64,000 bases of DNA from Nocardia sp. alder85J (GTDB taxonomy: Bacteria > Actinomycetota > Actinomycetes > Mycobacteriales > Mycobacteriaceae). A program made the position numbers and the translations under genes. The notes below the pieces were generated by a model. That model was given only the letters and a program-made list of their open reading frames with translations, was not told the DNA's origin and ran no database searches. Positions 25,948 through 34,447 of the stretch are shown here, piece after piece; position 1 is the stretch's first letter, and each line of letters opens with the position of its first letter. The stretch spans positions 248,001 to 312,000 of the forward strand of contig NZ_JAIUCZ020000004.1 in assembly GCF_020176955.2 (NCBI RefSeq), in the 5' to 3' direction.

Positions 25948-27033
25948 ATGGATGAAAGTGGTCATCTCGACGAAGTCGAGTATGCATTGCTCAACGCGTT
26001 GCAGATCGCGCCGCGCGCGCCGTGGAAACTCGTCGGCGAGGTCATCGGGGTGAGCCCGGTCACCGCCGCGCGCAGGTGGGAGCGGCTGATCGCGCAGGGG
26101 CACGCCTGGGTGACGGCGTACTGCGCCTCGCCGTTGATGCAGTCGTTGCCGTACGCGCTCGTCACCGTCACCTGTACGGCCGACAGCGTGTTGCGGGTCG
26201 GCCGGACGCTGCTCGACGACCCGCACGCGGTCACCGTCTCGCACACCGTCGGAACCTCGGATCTGGTTCTGGCGGTGTGGGTTTCGGACCTGAACATGCT
26301 GTCGCACTATCTGATGGCCCGGCTGGGCCCGGTACCCGGGGTGATCACCAGCCGAGTCTCGGTGGTCACCGAGATGTTCGCCGAGGGCAGCCGCTGGCGG
26401 CTGCGATCCCTCGACGCCGCCCAGCGGCGCGCGCTGACCGCGCCGCCGCGCCGGCCGCCGCGTCCGGCGTCGATACCCGGTGCGGGACCGGCACTGTCGC
26501 CGATCGACCGGGCGCTGATCCTGGCGCTCAGCCACGACGGCCGGGCCTCGTTCGACGAGCTGGCGGCGCGCACCCGGACCAGCACCAGCACCGTGCGGCG
26601 GCGGCTGAATCGGCACATCGACAGCGGCACACTCGCATTCCGGTGCGAACTGTCGCACATGGCGGCCGGGCGGCCGGTCGAGGCGACGCTGTGGATCGAG
26701 GTGCCGCCGCAGCAGTTGGCCGGCGCGGCAAGGGAACTGAATACGATTCCGCAGACCCGGATGTGCGCGGCGGTGATCGGGGGCGGCAATCTGGTGCTGA
26801 CCGTCTGGCTCGGCTCGGTCACCGAACTGCAACCGCTGGAGATGCAGATCACCGTGGGAATTCCGGGGATTCGGATCACCGAGCGGTTGCTCACGCTGCG
26901 GCACCTGAAGTTGATGGGCCGGGTGCTCGACGACACCGGTCGTGCCGAACGCGCGGTGCCCATGGACATCTGGCGGGATCCCGGATCGCTGGGCGTCTCC
27001 GAGCCCGCCGCGGTGGCCGGCTGGGGGAAGTGA
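25948..27033 (+). CDS. Lrp/AsnC family regulator with two Lrp modules
   Basis: 361 residues, twice the usual Lrp length. Module 1: helix-turn-helix LLNALQIAPRAPWKLVGEVIGVSPVTAARRWERL, then a RAM-type ligand domain ending near residue 150. Module 2: SPIDRALILALSHDGRASFDELAARTRTSTSTVRRRLNR written as a second helix-turn-helix near residue 185, followed by another RAM domain to residue 340. The family senses amino acids. It is divergent from the MFS-M20 operon across a 191-base AT-richer gap and precedes the leucine-dehydrogenase-like gene. It likely controls both directions. Confidence 0.88.
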   Translation: MDESGHLDEVEYALLNALQIAPRAPWKLVGEVIGVSPVTAARRWERLIAQGHAWVTAYCASPLMQSLPYALVTVTCTADSVLRVGRTLLDDPHAVTVSHTVGTSDLVLAVWVSDLNMLSHYLMARLGPVPGVITSRVSVVTEMFAEGSRWRLRSLDAAQRRALTAPPRRPPRPASIPGAGPALSPIDRALILALSHDGRASFDELAARTRTSTSTVRRRLNRHIDSGTLAFRCELSHMAAGRPVEATLWIEVPPQQLAGAARELNTIPQTRMCAAVIGGGNLVLTVWLGSVTELQPLEMQITVGIPGIRITERLLTLRHLKLMGRVLDDTGRAERAVPMDIWRDPGSLGVSEPAAVAGWGK

Positions 27034-27048
27034 CACGGCGGCTGTCAC
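27030..27048. promoter_or_regulatory. Inverted repeat before the amino-acid dehydrogenase gene
   Basis: GTGACA and TGTCAC are perfect inverted halves separated by 7 bases. A further GGTGTCAC lies at 27057-27064. The sites overlap the Lrp gene stop and lie about 100 bases before the dehydrogenase start. Possible Lrp operator; unproven. Confidence 0.3.
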
Positions 27049-27143
27049 TTTCGGCCGGTGTCACTACGTCTTCCGTCGGTTCCGCGGGCCGTCGCGTCCT
27101 TCCTATTCTGGCCGTGGTCCCCACCCGGAAAGGCCGGATGATC

Positions 27144-28247
27144 ATGACGGTTCGATCGACAACGACGACTTCCGCACCCACGACCACCGGGGGGAACGTG
27201 TTCGATTCCGTCGAGTCCACGGGGCACGAACAGGTGGTCTTCTGCCGCGATCCGGCCAGCGGCCTGCGCTCGATCATCGCGGTCCACGACACCACGCTGG
27301 GCCCGGGGATCGGCGGGGTCCGGATGTGGAACTATCCCGACGAACAGGCCGCGCTGACCGATGTGCTGCGGCTGTCGCAGGGCATGACGTACAAGGCGGC
27401 CATCGCGGGGGTGGATTTCGGCGGCGCCAAGAGCGTCATCCTCGGCGATCCGGGCAAGGACAAGACGGAGGCGCTGCTGCGGGCGCACGGCCGGTTCGTC
27501 CAGAGTCTCGGCGGCCGCTACATTCCCGGCGTCGATGTGGGGACCAGCCAGCCGGACATGGATGTGCTGGCGCTGGAGGCGAAGCGGGTCTTCGCCGGTG
27601 CGCAGGATCCGTCCCCGCTGACCGCGCTGGGGGTGCTGGAGGCGATCCGGGCGGCCGTCGCCGACGTGTTCGGTGCCGGCCCGCTCGCGGATCGGCATGT
27701 CGCCGTGCAGGGGGTCGGGCATGTCGGTGCGGCGCTGGTCCGGCTGCTGGCCGCCGAGGGCGCCCGGCTCACGATCACCGATATCGATCCCACCCGCGCC
27801 GCGCGGCTGGCCGGCGAGGTCGGGGCGACCGTGGTGGCGCCGGACCGGATCCTGGCGACGGAGTGCGACGTGCTGGCGCCGTGTGCGCTCGGCGCGGTGA
27901 TCGACGACCACACGGTCCCGGCGTTGCGGTGCCGGATCCTGGCCGGCGGCGCGAACAACGTGCTGGCCCGGCCGCGGCACGCCGACGCGCTCGCCGCGGC
28001 CGGAATCCTGTTCGTACCCGACTATGTGGCGAATGCGGGCGGGCTGATCCTGCTGGTCGGCAACTGGCTGGGGCACGAGGCGCAGCGGACCCGGGCGAAG
28101 GTGCTGGCCGTCGGCGCGACCACCACGGCCGTCCTCGAGGTCGCGCGGGCGGACGGAACGAACACCCTGCGGGCCGCGGCCCGGATGGCCGAACAGCGGA
28201 TCGAGGCACGCCGGGGCACAACTCCGGGTTTCGTGAATCCGGCATGA
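27144..28247 (+). CDS. Leucine/valine/phenylalanine dehydrogenase-like (Glu/Leu/Phe/Val dehydrogenase family)
   Basis: 367 residues; NAD-dependent oxidative deamination of a hydrophobic amino acid to the 2-oxo acid. The N-terminal catalytic domain shows GPGIGGVRMWNYPDEQAALT and the lysine pair in GMTYKAAIAGVDFGGAKSVI. The catalytic aspartate lies in YIPGVDVGTSQPDMDVL. The Rossmann domain is at HVAVQGVGHVGAALVRLL, and DYVANAGGLI closes the active site. Spacing resembles Bacillus leucine dehydrogenase. I prefer the ATG at 27144, with GGAAAGG 9 bases upstream, over the ATG at 27138. Its stop overlaps the next gene as ATGA. Confidence 0.88.
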   Translation: MTVRSTTTTSAPTTTGGNVFDSVESTGHEQVVFCRDPASGLRSIIAVHDTTLGPGIGGVRMWNYPDEQAALTDVLRLSQGMTYKAAIAGVDFGGAKSVILGDPGKDKTEALLRAHGRFVQSLGGRYIPGVDVGTSQPDMDVLALEAKRVFAGAQDPSPLTALGVLEAIRAAVADVFGAGPLADRHVAVQGVGHVGAALVRLLAAEGARLTITDIDPTRAARLAGEVGATVVAPDRILATECDVLAPCALGAVIDDHTVPALRCRILAGGANNVLARPRHADALAAAGILFVPDYVANAGGLILLVGNWLGHEAQRTRAKVLAVGATTTAVLEVARADGTNTLRAAARMAEQRIEARRGTTPGFVNPA

Positions 28248-29632
28248 CGCCGGGATCGGCCGGCGCGGTGGTCGATCGCCGGCGTCCGGGCTTCTTCGCG
28301 ATCTGCCTCGGCAATTTCGTGATCATGCTCGACACCAATGTGGTGAATCTGGCGCTGCCGCACATCCGGTCGTCGCTCGGTGGCTCACTGGGCCTGCTGT
28401 TGTGGGTGGTCAACGGGTACACGCTGACGGTGGCCGCGCTGATCCTGCCCGGCGGCGCCACCGGCGATCGGCTGGGCGGCGGGCGGGCGTACCGGCTCGG
28501 CCTGATCGGCTTCGCGGCGGCCTCGGCGGCGTGCGGGCTGGCGCCGAATCTCGCTGCGCTGATCGGGTTCCGGGTGATCCAGGGGATGTTCGCGGCGGTG
28601 CTGCTGCCGTCGCTGCTGGCGCTGATCCCGAACCTGTTCCCCGAACCCGGGCCGCGGGCGCGCGCGGTGGCGCTGTGGGGCAGCACCGGGGCGGTGGCGC
28701 TGGCGGTCGGCCCGCTGGCCGCCGGGATCCTGATCGACAGTCTGGGCTGGCAGGCCATCTTCTTCGTGAACGTGCCGATCTGTGTGGGGGTGTACTTCCT
28801 CGCTCGCTGGGCCGTCCCGGACCTGCCGGGCTCGGTGGAGGCGGCGTTCGACGTGCCGGGGCAGGTGCTGGCGATCCTCGCCATGGGCGCGTGGGCGTTC
28901 GTGCTGACGGAGGGATCCACGTTCGGCTGGACCGCGCCGGCGATCCTGTGCGCCGGGGTGGTCGGCCTGCTGGTGGCGCCGGCGTTCGTGCTGGTGCAGA
29001 CGCGCGGCCGGAATCCGCTGATCCCGCCGCGGTTGTTCGCCGACCGCGATTTCACGATCGGGACCATCGCGGGACCGGTGTTCCAGTTCGTGTATTTCGG
29101 TGCGCTGTTCCTGCTTCCGCTGTATCTGCAATCGGTGCACCGGACCGGCGCACTGGCCGCGGGTGTGCAACTGCTGCCCCTCACCGTGGCCACGGCGCTG
29201 GCGCCGCCGCTGCTGACCGGTCGTCTGATGATCCGGTTCGGGCTGCGCGGACCGGTGTTGCTCGCGACGTTGTTCGGCGTCCCGGGTTTCCTGCTGATGT
29301 GGTGGTGCGACGGCTCGTCCCGGTACTGGGTGCTGGGAGCGGCGCTGGCGATGCAGGGGATGTGGAGCGGGCTGGCGCTGCCGCCGATCGCCGCGCTGGC
29401 GGTGACCGGTCCGCCGCCGGACCTCGCCGGTACCGCCAGCGGGGTGTTCAACGCCGGCCGTCAGTTCGGGGGTGTGCTGGGGGTGGCGGTGCTCGGCACC
29501 GTGGCAGCGGCGGCGCCCTCGATCGTCGGCGGGATGCACGCGGCCATGGCCGTCGCCGCCGCCGGTGTGCTCGTCGTCGCGGCGGTGGTGCGGTCGGCGC
29601 CGCATGCCCGCGCCGCGCGGCGCGACCCGTGA
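28244..29632 (+). CDS. MFS transporter of the DHA2 (EmrB/QacA, 14-segment) type
   Basis: 462 residues. N-terminal block FFAICLGNFVIMLDTNVVNLALP matches motif D1 of DHA2 exporters. Segment 2-3 loop GATGDRLGGGRAY follows, then the drug-efflux block WGSTGAVALAVGPLAAGIL (motif C, with Gly-Pro). About 14 membrane segments. It overlaps the dehydrogenase gene by 4 bases (ATGA), so it is co-translated and may export an amino acid or its oxo-acid rather than a drug (inference). The 3' end is followed by about 180 bases of spacer before tex. Confidence 0.87.
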   Translation: MTPGSAGAVVDRRRPGFFAICLGNFVIMLDTNVVNLALPHIRSSLGGSLGLLLWVVNGYTLTVAALILPGGATGDRLGGGRAYRLGLIGFAAASAACGLAPNLAALIGFRVIQGMFAAVLLPSLLALIPNLFPEPGPRARAVALWGSTGAVALAVGPLAAGILIDSLGWQAIFFVNVPICVGVYFLARWAVPDLPGSVEAAFDVPGQVLAILAMGAWAFVLTEGSTFGWTAPAILCAGVVGLLVAPAFVLVQTRGRNPLIPPRLFADRDFTIGTIAGPVFQFVYFGALFLLPLYLQSVHRTGALAAGVQLLPLTVATALAPPLLTGRLMIRFGLRGPVLLATLFGVPGFLLMWWCDGSSRYWVLGAALAMQGMWSGLALPPIAALAVTGPPPDLAGTASGVFNAGRQFGGVLGVAVLGTVAAAAPSIVGGMHAAMAVAAAGVLVVAAVVRSAPHARAARRDP

Positions 29633-29813
29633 CGACGGCGGCAAGATCGTTGCCGCGGAAGGGATTCCGAGCTCGCCTGCCGGAACGTACGGCCCGCGGG
29701 CTCGTTCGCGCGCACATAGCACACGTCGCCGCACAGCGGAAACGGGTGCGGCTACAGGCGATTCGGCGCGGGTCTGTGGCCTGTTGCCGGGCGTCGGCGG
29801 TAGTGTCTGCCGG

Positions 29814-32264
29814 GTGACGACAGCACCCGAATCCGTCAGCACAGAGACTTCGCCCGCCACCACCGGAGCCGCCGCCGATTCCGCGCCGCTCGCGCCGGTC
29901 CGCCTAGCCAGCGTCGGCCGTCGCATCGCCGACGAGCTGAGCGTGCGGGAGGAGCAGGTACGCGCCGCGGTGGAGTTGCTCGACGGCGGGTCGACCGTGC
30001 CGTTCATCGCCCGGTACCGCAAGGAGGTCACCGGCGCCCTGGACGACGCGCAGCTGCGTCAGCTGGAGGAGCGCCTGCACTACCTGCGCGAACTCGACGA
30101 GCGCCGGGATTCGATCCTGGAGTCCATCCGCGGTCAGGGCAAGCTGGACGCGGCGCTGCAACAGCAGATCATGCTCGCCGAGACCAAGGCCCGGCTCGAG
30201 GACATCTACCTGCCCTACAAGCCGAAGCGCCGCACCAAGGCACAGATCGCCCGCGAGGCCGGGCACGAGCCGGTCGCCGACGCGTTGCTGGGCGACCCGA
30301 CCACCGATCCCGCGCAGTACACCGCCGAGCAGCTCGACGGCGCCCGCGCGATCCTGGTCGAGCGCTTCGCCGAGGATGCCGACCTGGTCGGCGAACTGCG
30401 CGAGCTGATGTGGGGCCGTGGGCAGGTCAGCTCCAAGGTGCGGGCCGGCAAGGAGGAGTCCGGCGCCAAGTTCGCCGACTACTTCGACTTCAGCGAGCCG
30501 TTCACCAAGCTGCCCTCGCACCGCATCCTGGCGCTGCTGCGCGGTGAGAAGGAGGAGGTGCTCACCCTGCACCTCGAGCCCGACACCGAGGAGCCGGCCG
30601 ACGGCGAGCGCACGATCTACGAGGGCCGCATCGCGCTGAAGTTCGACATCGCCGAGCGGGGCCGCGCCGCCGACACCTGGCTGCTGGACACCGTGCGCTG
30701 GGCTTGGCGGACCAAGTTGCAGGTCAGCCTCGGTATCGATACGCGCATGCGGCTGCGCCAGTCCGCCGAGAAGGACGCGGTCGACGTGTTCGCCACCAAC
30801 CTGCGCGACCTGCTGCTGGCCGCCCCCGCCGGCACCCGCGCCACCATGGGCCTGGATCCGGGCTACCGCACCGGCGTCAAGGTGGCCGTGGTCGACGGCA
30901 CCGGCAAGGTGGTCGCCACCGACACCATCTACCCGCACAAGCCGCACGGCCAGACCGAGAAGTCGCTGGCGGTGCTGGGCGCGCTGGTCGCCCGGTTCAG
31001 CGTCGAGCTGATCGCCATCGGCAACGGCACCGCCTCCCGCGAAACCGATACGCTGGCAACCGAACTCATCTCGCGCATTCCGGACAAGAAGCCCACCAAG
31101 GTCGTGGTGTCGGAGGCCGGCGCGTCGGTCTACTCCGCCTCCGCCTACGCCTCCGCGGAACTGCCCGAACTGGACGTGTCGCTGCGTGGCGCGGTGTCGA
31201 TCGCCCGCCGCCTGCAGGATCCGCTGGCCGAGCTGGTGAAGATCGAGCCGAAGTCGATCGGCGTCGGCCAGTACCAGCACGACGTGTCGGAGACGCTGCT
31301 GGCCCGCTCGCTGGGCGCGGTGGTCGAGGATGCGGTGAACGCCGTCGGCGTCGACGTGAACACCGCCTCGGTGCCGCTGCTGTCGCGGGTGTCGGGCGTC
31401 TCCTCCTCGGTCGCGGAAAGTATTGTGGCGCACCGCGATCAGAACGGACCGTTCCGCAACCGCGCGGGCCTGAAGCAGGTGCCGCGCCTCGGCCCGAAGG
31501 CCTTCGAGCAGTGCGCGGGCTTCCTGCGCATCCGCGGCGGCGACGATCCGCTGGACACCTCCTCGGTGCACCCCGAGGCGTATCCGGTGGTCCGCCGCAT
31601 CCTCGACGGCACCGGCACCGGCGTGGCCGAACTCATCGGCAACACGACCGTGCTGCGCTCGCTGCGCCCGGCCGAATTCACCGACGACAAGTTCGGTGTC
31701 CCCACGGTCACCGACATCATCGCGGAGTTGGAGAAGCCCGGCCGCGACCCCCGCCCGGAGTTCAAGACCGCCGAATTCGCCGCCGGCATCGAGAAGGTCG
31801 CCGACCTGAAGCCCGGCATGGTCCTGGAGGGCGTGGTCACCAACGTCGCCGCCTTCGGCGCCTTCGTCGACATCGGCGTCCACCAGGACGGCCTGGTGCA
31901 CGTCTCCGCCATGTCGCACAACTTCGTTCGCGATCCGCGCGAGGTCGTGAAGTCCGGCGACGTGGTGAAGGTCAAGGTCCTCGAGGTCGACGTGGCCCGC
32001 CAGCGCATCGGCCTGTCGCTGCGCCTGGACGACGACCCCGCCGCCGGCAAGCCCGACAAGGGCGACGGCCGCGGCTCCGGCCAGCGCGGCGGCGGCAACC
32101 GCCAAGGTGGCGGTCAAGGTGGTCAGGGCGGACAGGGTGGTCAGAACCGCGGCAATCAGAACCGCGGCGGCAACCAGTCCCGCAACAACTCCCAGCGCCG
32201 CAACGCCCCGGAACCGACGGGCTCGATGGCGGACGCCCTGCGCCGCGCCGGCTTCGGCCGCTAG
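29814..32264 (+). CDS. tex: Tex family S1-domain RNA-binding protein
   Basis: 816 residues, homologous to Tex/YhgF, a conserved nucleic-acid-binding protein tied to transcription. In order: N-terminal helical region with VPFIARYRKEVTGALDDAQL, the YqgF-like nuclease fold with TMGLDPGYRTGVKVAVVD, the helix-hairpin-helix pair around VASVPLLSRVSG-like sequence and RNRAGLKQVPRLGPKAFEQ, and a C-terminal S1 domain with GMVLEGVVTNVAAFGAFVDI. Beyond it is a Gly/Gln/Arg/Asn-rich tail of about 60 residues (GGQGGQGGQ), likely disordered and RNA-binding. GTG start at 29814; longer in-frame extension overlaps the upstream MFS gene and is unlikely. Confidence 0.93.
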   Translation: MTTAPESVSTETSPATTGAAADSAPLAPVRLASVGRRIADELSVREEQVRAAVELLDGGSTVPFIARYRKEVTGALDDAQLRQLEERLHYLRELDERRDSILESIRGQGKLDAALQQQIMLAETKARLEDIYLPYKPKRRTKAQIAREAGHEPVADALLGDPTTDPAQYTAEQLDGARAILVERFAEDADLVGELRELMWGRGQVSSKVRAGKEESGAKFADYFDFSEPFTKLPSHRILALLRGEKEEVLTLHLEPDTEEPADGERTIYEGRIALKFDIAERGRAADTWLLDTVRWAWRTKLQVSLGIDTRMRLRQSAEKDAVDVFATNLRDLLLAAPAGTRATMGLDPGYRTGVKVAVVDGTGKVVATDTIYPHKPHGQTEKSLAVLGALVARFSVELIAIGNGTASRETDTLATELISRIPDKKPTKVVVSEAGASVYSASAYASAELPELDVSLRGAVSIARRLQDPLAELVKIEPKSIGVGQYQHDVSETLLARSLGAVVEDAVNAVGVDVNTASVPLLSRVSGVSSSVAESIVAHRDQNGPFRNRAGLKQVPRLGPKAFEQCAGFLRIRGGDDPLDTSSVHPEAYPVVRRILDGTGTGVAELIGNTTVLRSLRPAEFTDDKFGVPTVTDIIAELEKPGRDPRPEFKTAEFAAGIEKVADLKPGMVLEGVVTNVAAFGAFVDIGVHQDGLVHVSAMSHNFVRDPREVVKSGDVVKVKVLEVDVARQRIGLSLRLDDDPAAGKPDKGDGRGSGQRGGGNRQGGGQGGQGGQGGQNRGNQNRGGNQSRNNSQRRNAPEPTGSMADALRRAGFGR

Positions 32265-32269
32265 CCGAC

Positions 32270-32298
32270 CCCGGCCGGCGCGCTCGGCGTCGGCCGGG
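32270..32298 (+). terminator. Weak hairpin after tex
   Basis: CCCGGCCG at 32270-32277 and CGGCCGGG at 32291-32298 can pair across a 13-base loop directly after the tex stop. No U-tract, so only a possible terminator. Confidence 0.3.
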
Positions 32299-32321
32299 AA
32301 CTCCCACGCCGGGGGCATTCG

Positions 32322-32519
32322 TCACGGCCAGGCGATCGCCGAGTGCGTTGTGCATGTCCGAGTTCGGTACCGGTGCACCATCTTCGGCTCGATGTGGACT
32401 TTCGGCACCTCGGCGGTCGATGCCGCCGGCGCGTCGGCGAATTCGGCCGCCGAGGTGTGTGCGGTGATCGCGGTGGCGGTGCCACCTCGGTGCGGTGTGC
32501 GGGCCGGGGCTGTTGCCAC
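32322..32519 (-). CDS. Possible small protein of unknown function
   Basis: 65-codon frame from a GTG, with strong G/C preference at third positions like real genes in this window. The translation begins MATAPARTPHRGGTATAI and ends TCTTHSAIAWP. It has no recognised domain, signal or membrane segment. It lies between tex (convergent) and the quinone oxidoreductase gene, 39 bases after the latter's stop and in the same direction. No convincing ribosome-binding site was seen. Could be a real small downstream gene or chance. Confidence 0.3.
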   Translation of the reverse strand: MATAPARTPHRGGTATAITAHTSAAEFADAPAASTAEVPKVHIEPKMVHRYRTRTCTTHSAIAWP

Positions 32520-32558
32520 CTGGCACGGGCGGATCGGAACCAGGACTGTCCAGTTGCG

Positions 32559-33509
32559 CTACTGGGCAACGGTTTCGGTCCGGCCCACTTGCAAGACGAG
32601 TTTGCCGTGTGCGTGGCCGGATAGGCTCAGCTTCGCGGCCGTGGCCCAGTCGGCCAGCGGGAAGGTGGCGGCCACCGGGATCGAGAAGTGGCCTGCGGCA
32701 GCGCGGTCGGCGTACTCGCCGAGGACGTCGGTGCGCAAGGCGGCTTTCGCGTCGTCGGCGTCGCCGAAGGCGAGGCGTACGCCCGTTTCGGCGGCTGCGG
32801 CGAAGTCGCTGAGGGTCAGGACGTGGTCGGGGGCCTCGACGGTCCGGATCAGCGCCGGGAGGGCATTGCTCGGGGGCGCGGTGTCGAGGACGAGATCGAC
32901 GGGTCCGCCCGCCAGGTCGCGTACCCGGTCGGCGAGGCCGTCGCCGTAGCCGGTGACCTCGGCGCCCATGGCTCGGAGGGCGGGGCCGTAGGTGTCGCCC
33001 GCCGTGGCGAAGACGCGAGCTCCGCGCTCGAGGGCCATCTGCACCGCGGCGTATCCGACGGTGGTGCCCGCGCCGTGCACGAGCACGGTGCCGCCGTGGA
33101 CGCCGAGCATGTCCAGACCGCGACAGGCCGTCTCGACGGCCATCGGCAGCGCGGCGGCCCGAACGGGGTCCAGGCCGGGTGGACGCGGGAACCAGATGTC
33201 GAGCAGGGCGTAGTCGGATGCGCCCGCGGTCGGCCCGGTGAAGGGCACGGGCCCGAACACCGGGTCGCCCGGTTCGGTGCCGGTCACCCCGGCGCCGAGG
33301 GCGTCGACGACACCGGCGACCTCGAGGCCGATGCCGCGCGGCAGGTCACCGGGGAACAGTCCGCCGCACAGGGCCCAGTCGGCCGGGGTGAGTCCGCAGG
33401 TCTGCACCGCGACGCGGATCTGTCCCGGTTCGGGTGCCGGTGGTTCGGCGTCCTCGAGGCGCAGGACGTCTGCCGGTGCTCCGTATTCGTGGAAGCGAAG
33501 GGTGCGCAT
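32559..33509 (-). CDS. NADP-dependent quinone oxidoreductase / zinc-less medium-chain dehydrogenase
   Basis: 316 residues, QOR branch of the medium-chain dehydrogenase superfamily. N-terminal catalytic domain: MRTLRFHEYGAPADVLRLED and a GIGLEVAGVVDALGAGV block. The Rossmann fold shows VLVHGAGTTVGYAAVQMALERGARV. Zinc-binding cysteines are absent, as expected for the QOR class. Start at the ATG at 33509, supported by GAGGAGA 6 bases upstream; an upstream in-frame ATG has no such site. Divergent from a TetR gene, with two operator-like sites between, so likely induced by an electrophile or xenobiotic recognised by that repressor. Confidence 0.88.
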   Translation of the reverse strand: MRTLRFHEYGAPADVLRLEDAEPPAPEPGQIRVAVQTCGLTPADWALCGGLFPGDLPRGIGLEVAGVVDALGAGVTGTEPGDPVFGPVPFTGPTAGASDYALLDIWFPRPPGLDPVRAAALPMAVETACRGLDMLGVHGGTVLVHGAGTTVGYAAVQMALERGARVFATAGDTYGPALRAMGAEVTGYGDGLADRVRDLAGGPVDLVLDTAPPSNALPALIRTVEAPDHVLTLSDFAAAAETGVRLAFGDADDAKAALRTDVLGEYADRAAAGHFSIPVAATFPLADWATAAKLSLSGHAHGKLVLQVGRTETVAQ

Positions 33510-33527
33510 GGGAGTCTCCTCGTGTGA

Positions 33528-33584
33528 TGACAACAGATGCTGTCGTTACACACGGTAGCACTGTGACGACAGCATCTGCTGTCG
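33528..33584. promoter_or_regulatory. Pair of TetR operator-like palindromes
   Basis: CGACAGCA-TC-TGCTGTCG at 33567-33584 is a perfect 8+8 bp dyad. A second copy with 16 of 18 matches, on the opposite strand, occupies 33528-33545. One flanks each divergent gene: the first lies 18 bases from the oxidoreductase start, the second 13 bases from the tetR start. Classic layout for autorepression plus control of the neighbour. Confidence 0.7.
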
Positions 33585-33597
33585 CTAAGATCGCGGC

Positions 33598-34197
33598 ATG
33601 GCACGGTGGGAAGGCAACGCCCGCGGTCGGCTGGAACGCGCGGCCCTGGACCTGTTCAGTGAACAGGGTTACGACCGCACCACGGTCGCGCAGATCGCGC
33701 AGCGCGCGAACCTCACCGAGCGGTCGTTCTACCGGTGGTTCGCCGACAAGCGCGAGGTGCTGTTCGGCGGCGGCGCGGATCTGGAGCAGCAGTTGGTCAC
33801 CGCGATCGAGGCGGTTCCGGCGTCGACCGGTCCGCTGGCGGCGCTGCTGGCCGCGTACGGCACGGTGGGCGAGGTGCTGCGTCCGCGCGAATTCCTCCGC
33901 GAGCGCGCCGCGGTCATCGCCGCGAATCCGCCGTTGCAGGAACGCGAATTGATCAAACTGGCCTCGTTGTCCGAGGCGCTGATGGCCGCTCTGCGCCGCC
34001 GGGGTTGCGATCAGCAGACCGCCCGCCTGACCGTCGATGTCGCGGCCGCCGTCTACCGTCTCGCGGCCGAGCGATGGATGGTCGACGAGCGGGCCGACAT
34101 CGCCGAGACGCTGTCCGCGAGCACGGCGGATCTGCTGGCCGTCACGGCGGGGACCGGCCCGGATGCCGTCGCGGGTCCGGTGGCGGACGGTTCGTGA
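33598..34197 (+). CDS. TetR family transcriptional regulator
   Basis: 199 residues. The N-terminal TetR helix-turn-helix, residues about 8-55, reads LERAALDLFSEQGYDRTTVAQIAQRANLTERSFYRWFADK. The rest is a helical ligand domain with no recognisable ligand signature, ending in a low-complexity tail. It begins 13 bases after a palindromic operator, so the mRNA may be leaderless or nearly so. Divergent partner: the quinone oxidoreductase gene. Confidence 0.9.
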   Translation: MARWEGNARGRLERAALDLFSEQGYDRTTVAQIAQRANLTERSFYRWFADKREVLFGGGADLEQQLVTAIEAVPASTGPLAALLAAYGTVGEVLRPREFLRERAAVIAANPPLQERELIKLASLSEALMAALRRRGCDQQTARLTVDVAAAVYRLAAERWMVDERADIAETLSASTADLLAVTAGTGPDAVAGPVADGS

Positions 34198-34447
34198 ACC
34201 CTGCGCGTTGCCCTGTTGCGCCGCTTCCCCTTTCGGCTGCGGCGGGATTCGATCGGGTGCGGGGCGCGCCGAGGTGGCGCCGCCGCTCGGGCGGAATCCG
34301 CCGGCGCCGGGTGCGGGGGATGTTGGGGCGGGGTTGGGCCGGGTGTTACGAAGGACGAGGAGAATCGGCGGGGGAGCGGCGCACGGTCCTCGCGGCGCGC
34401 GGGGAAATCGGTGACGGGGTCCGTGCTGATCGGGAGACTATGGGGTT

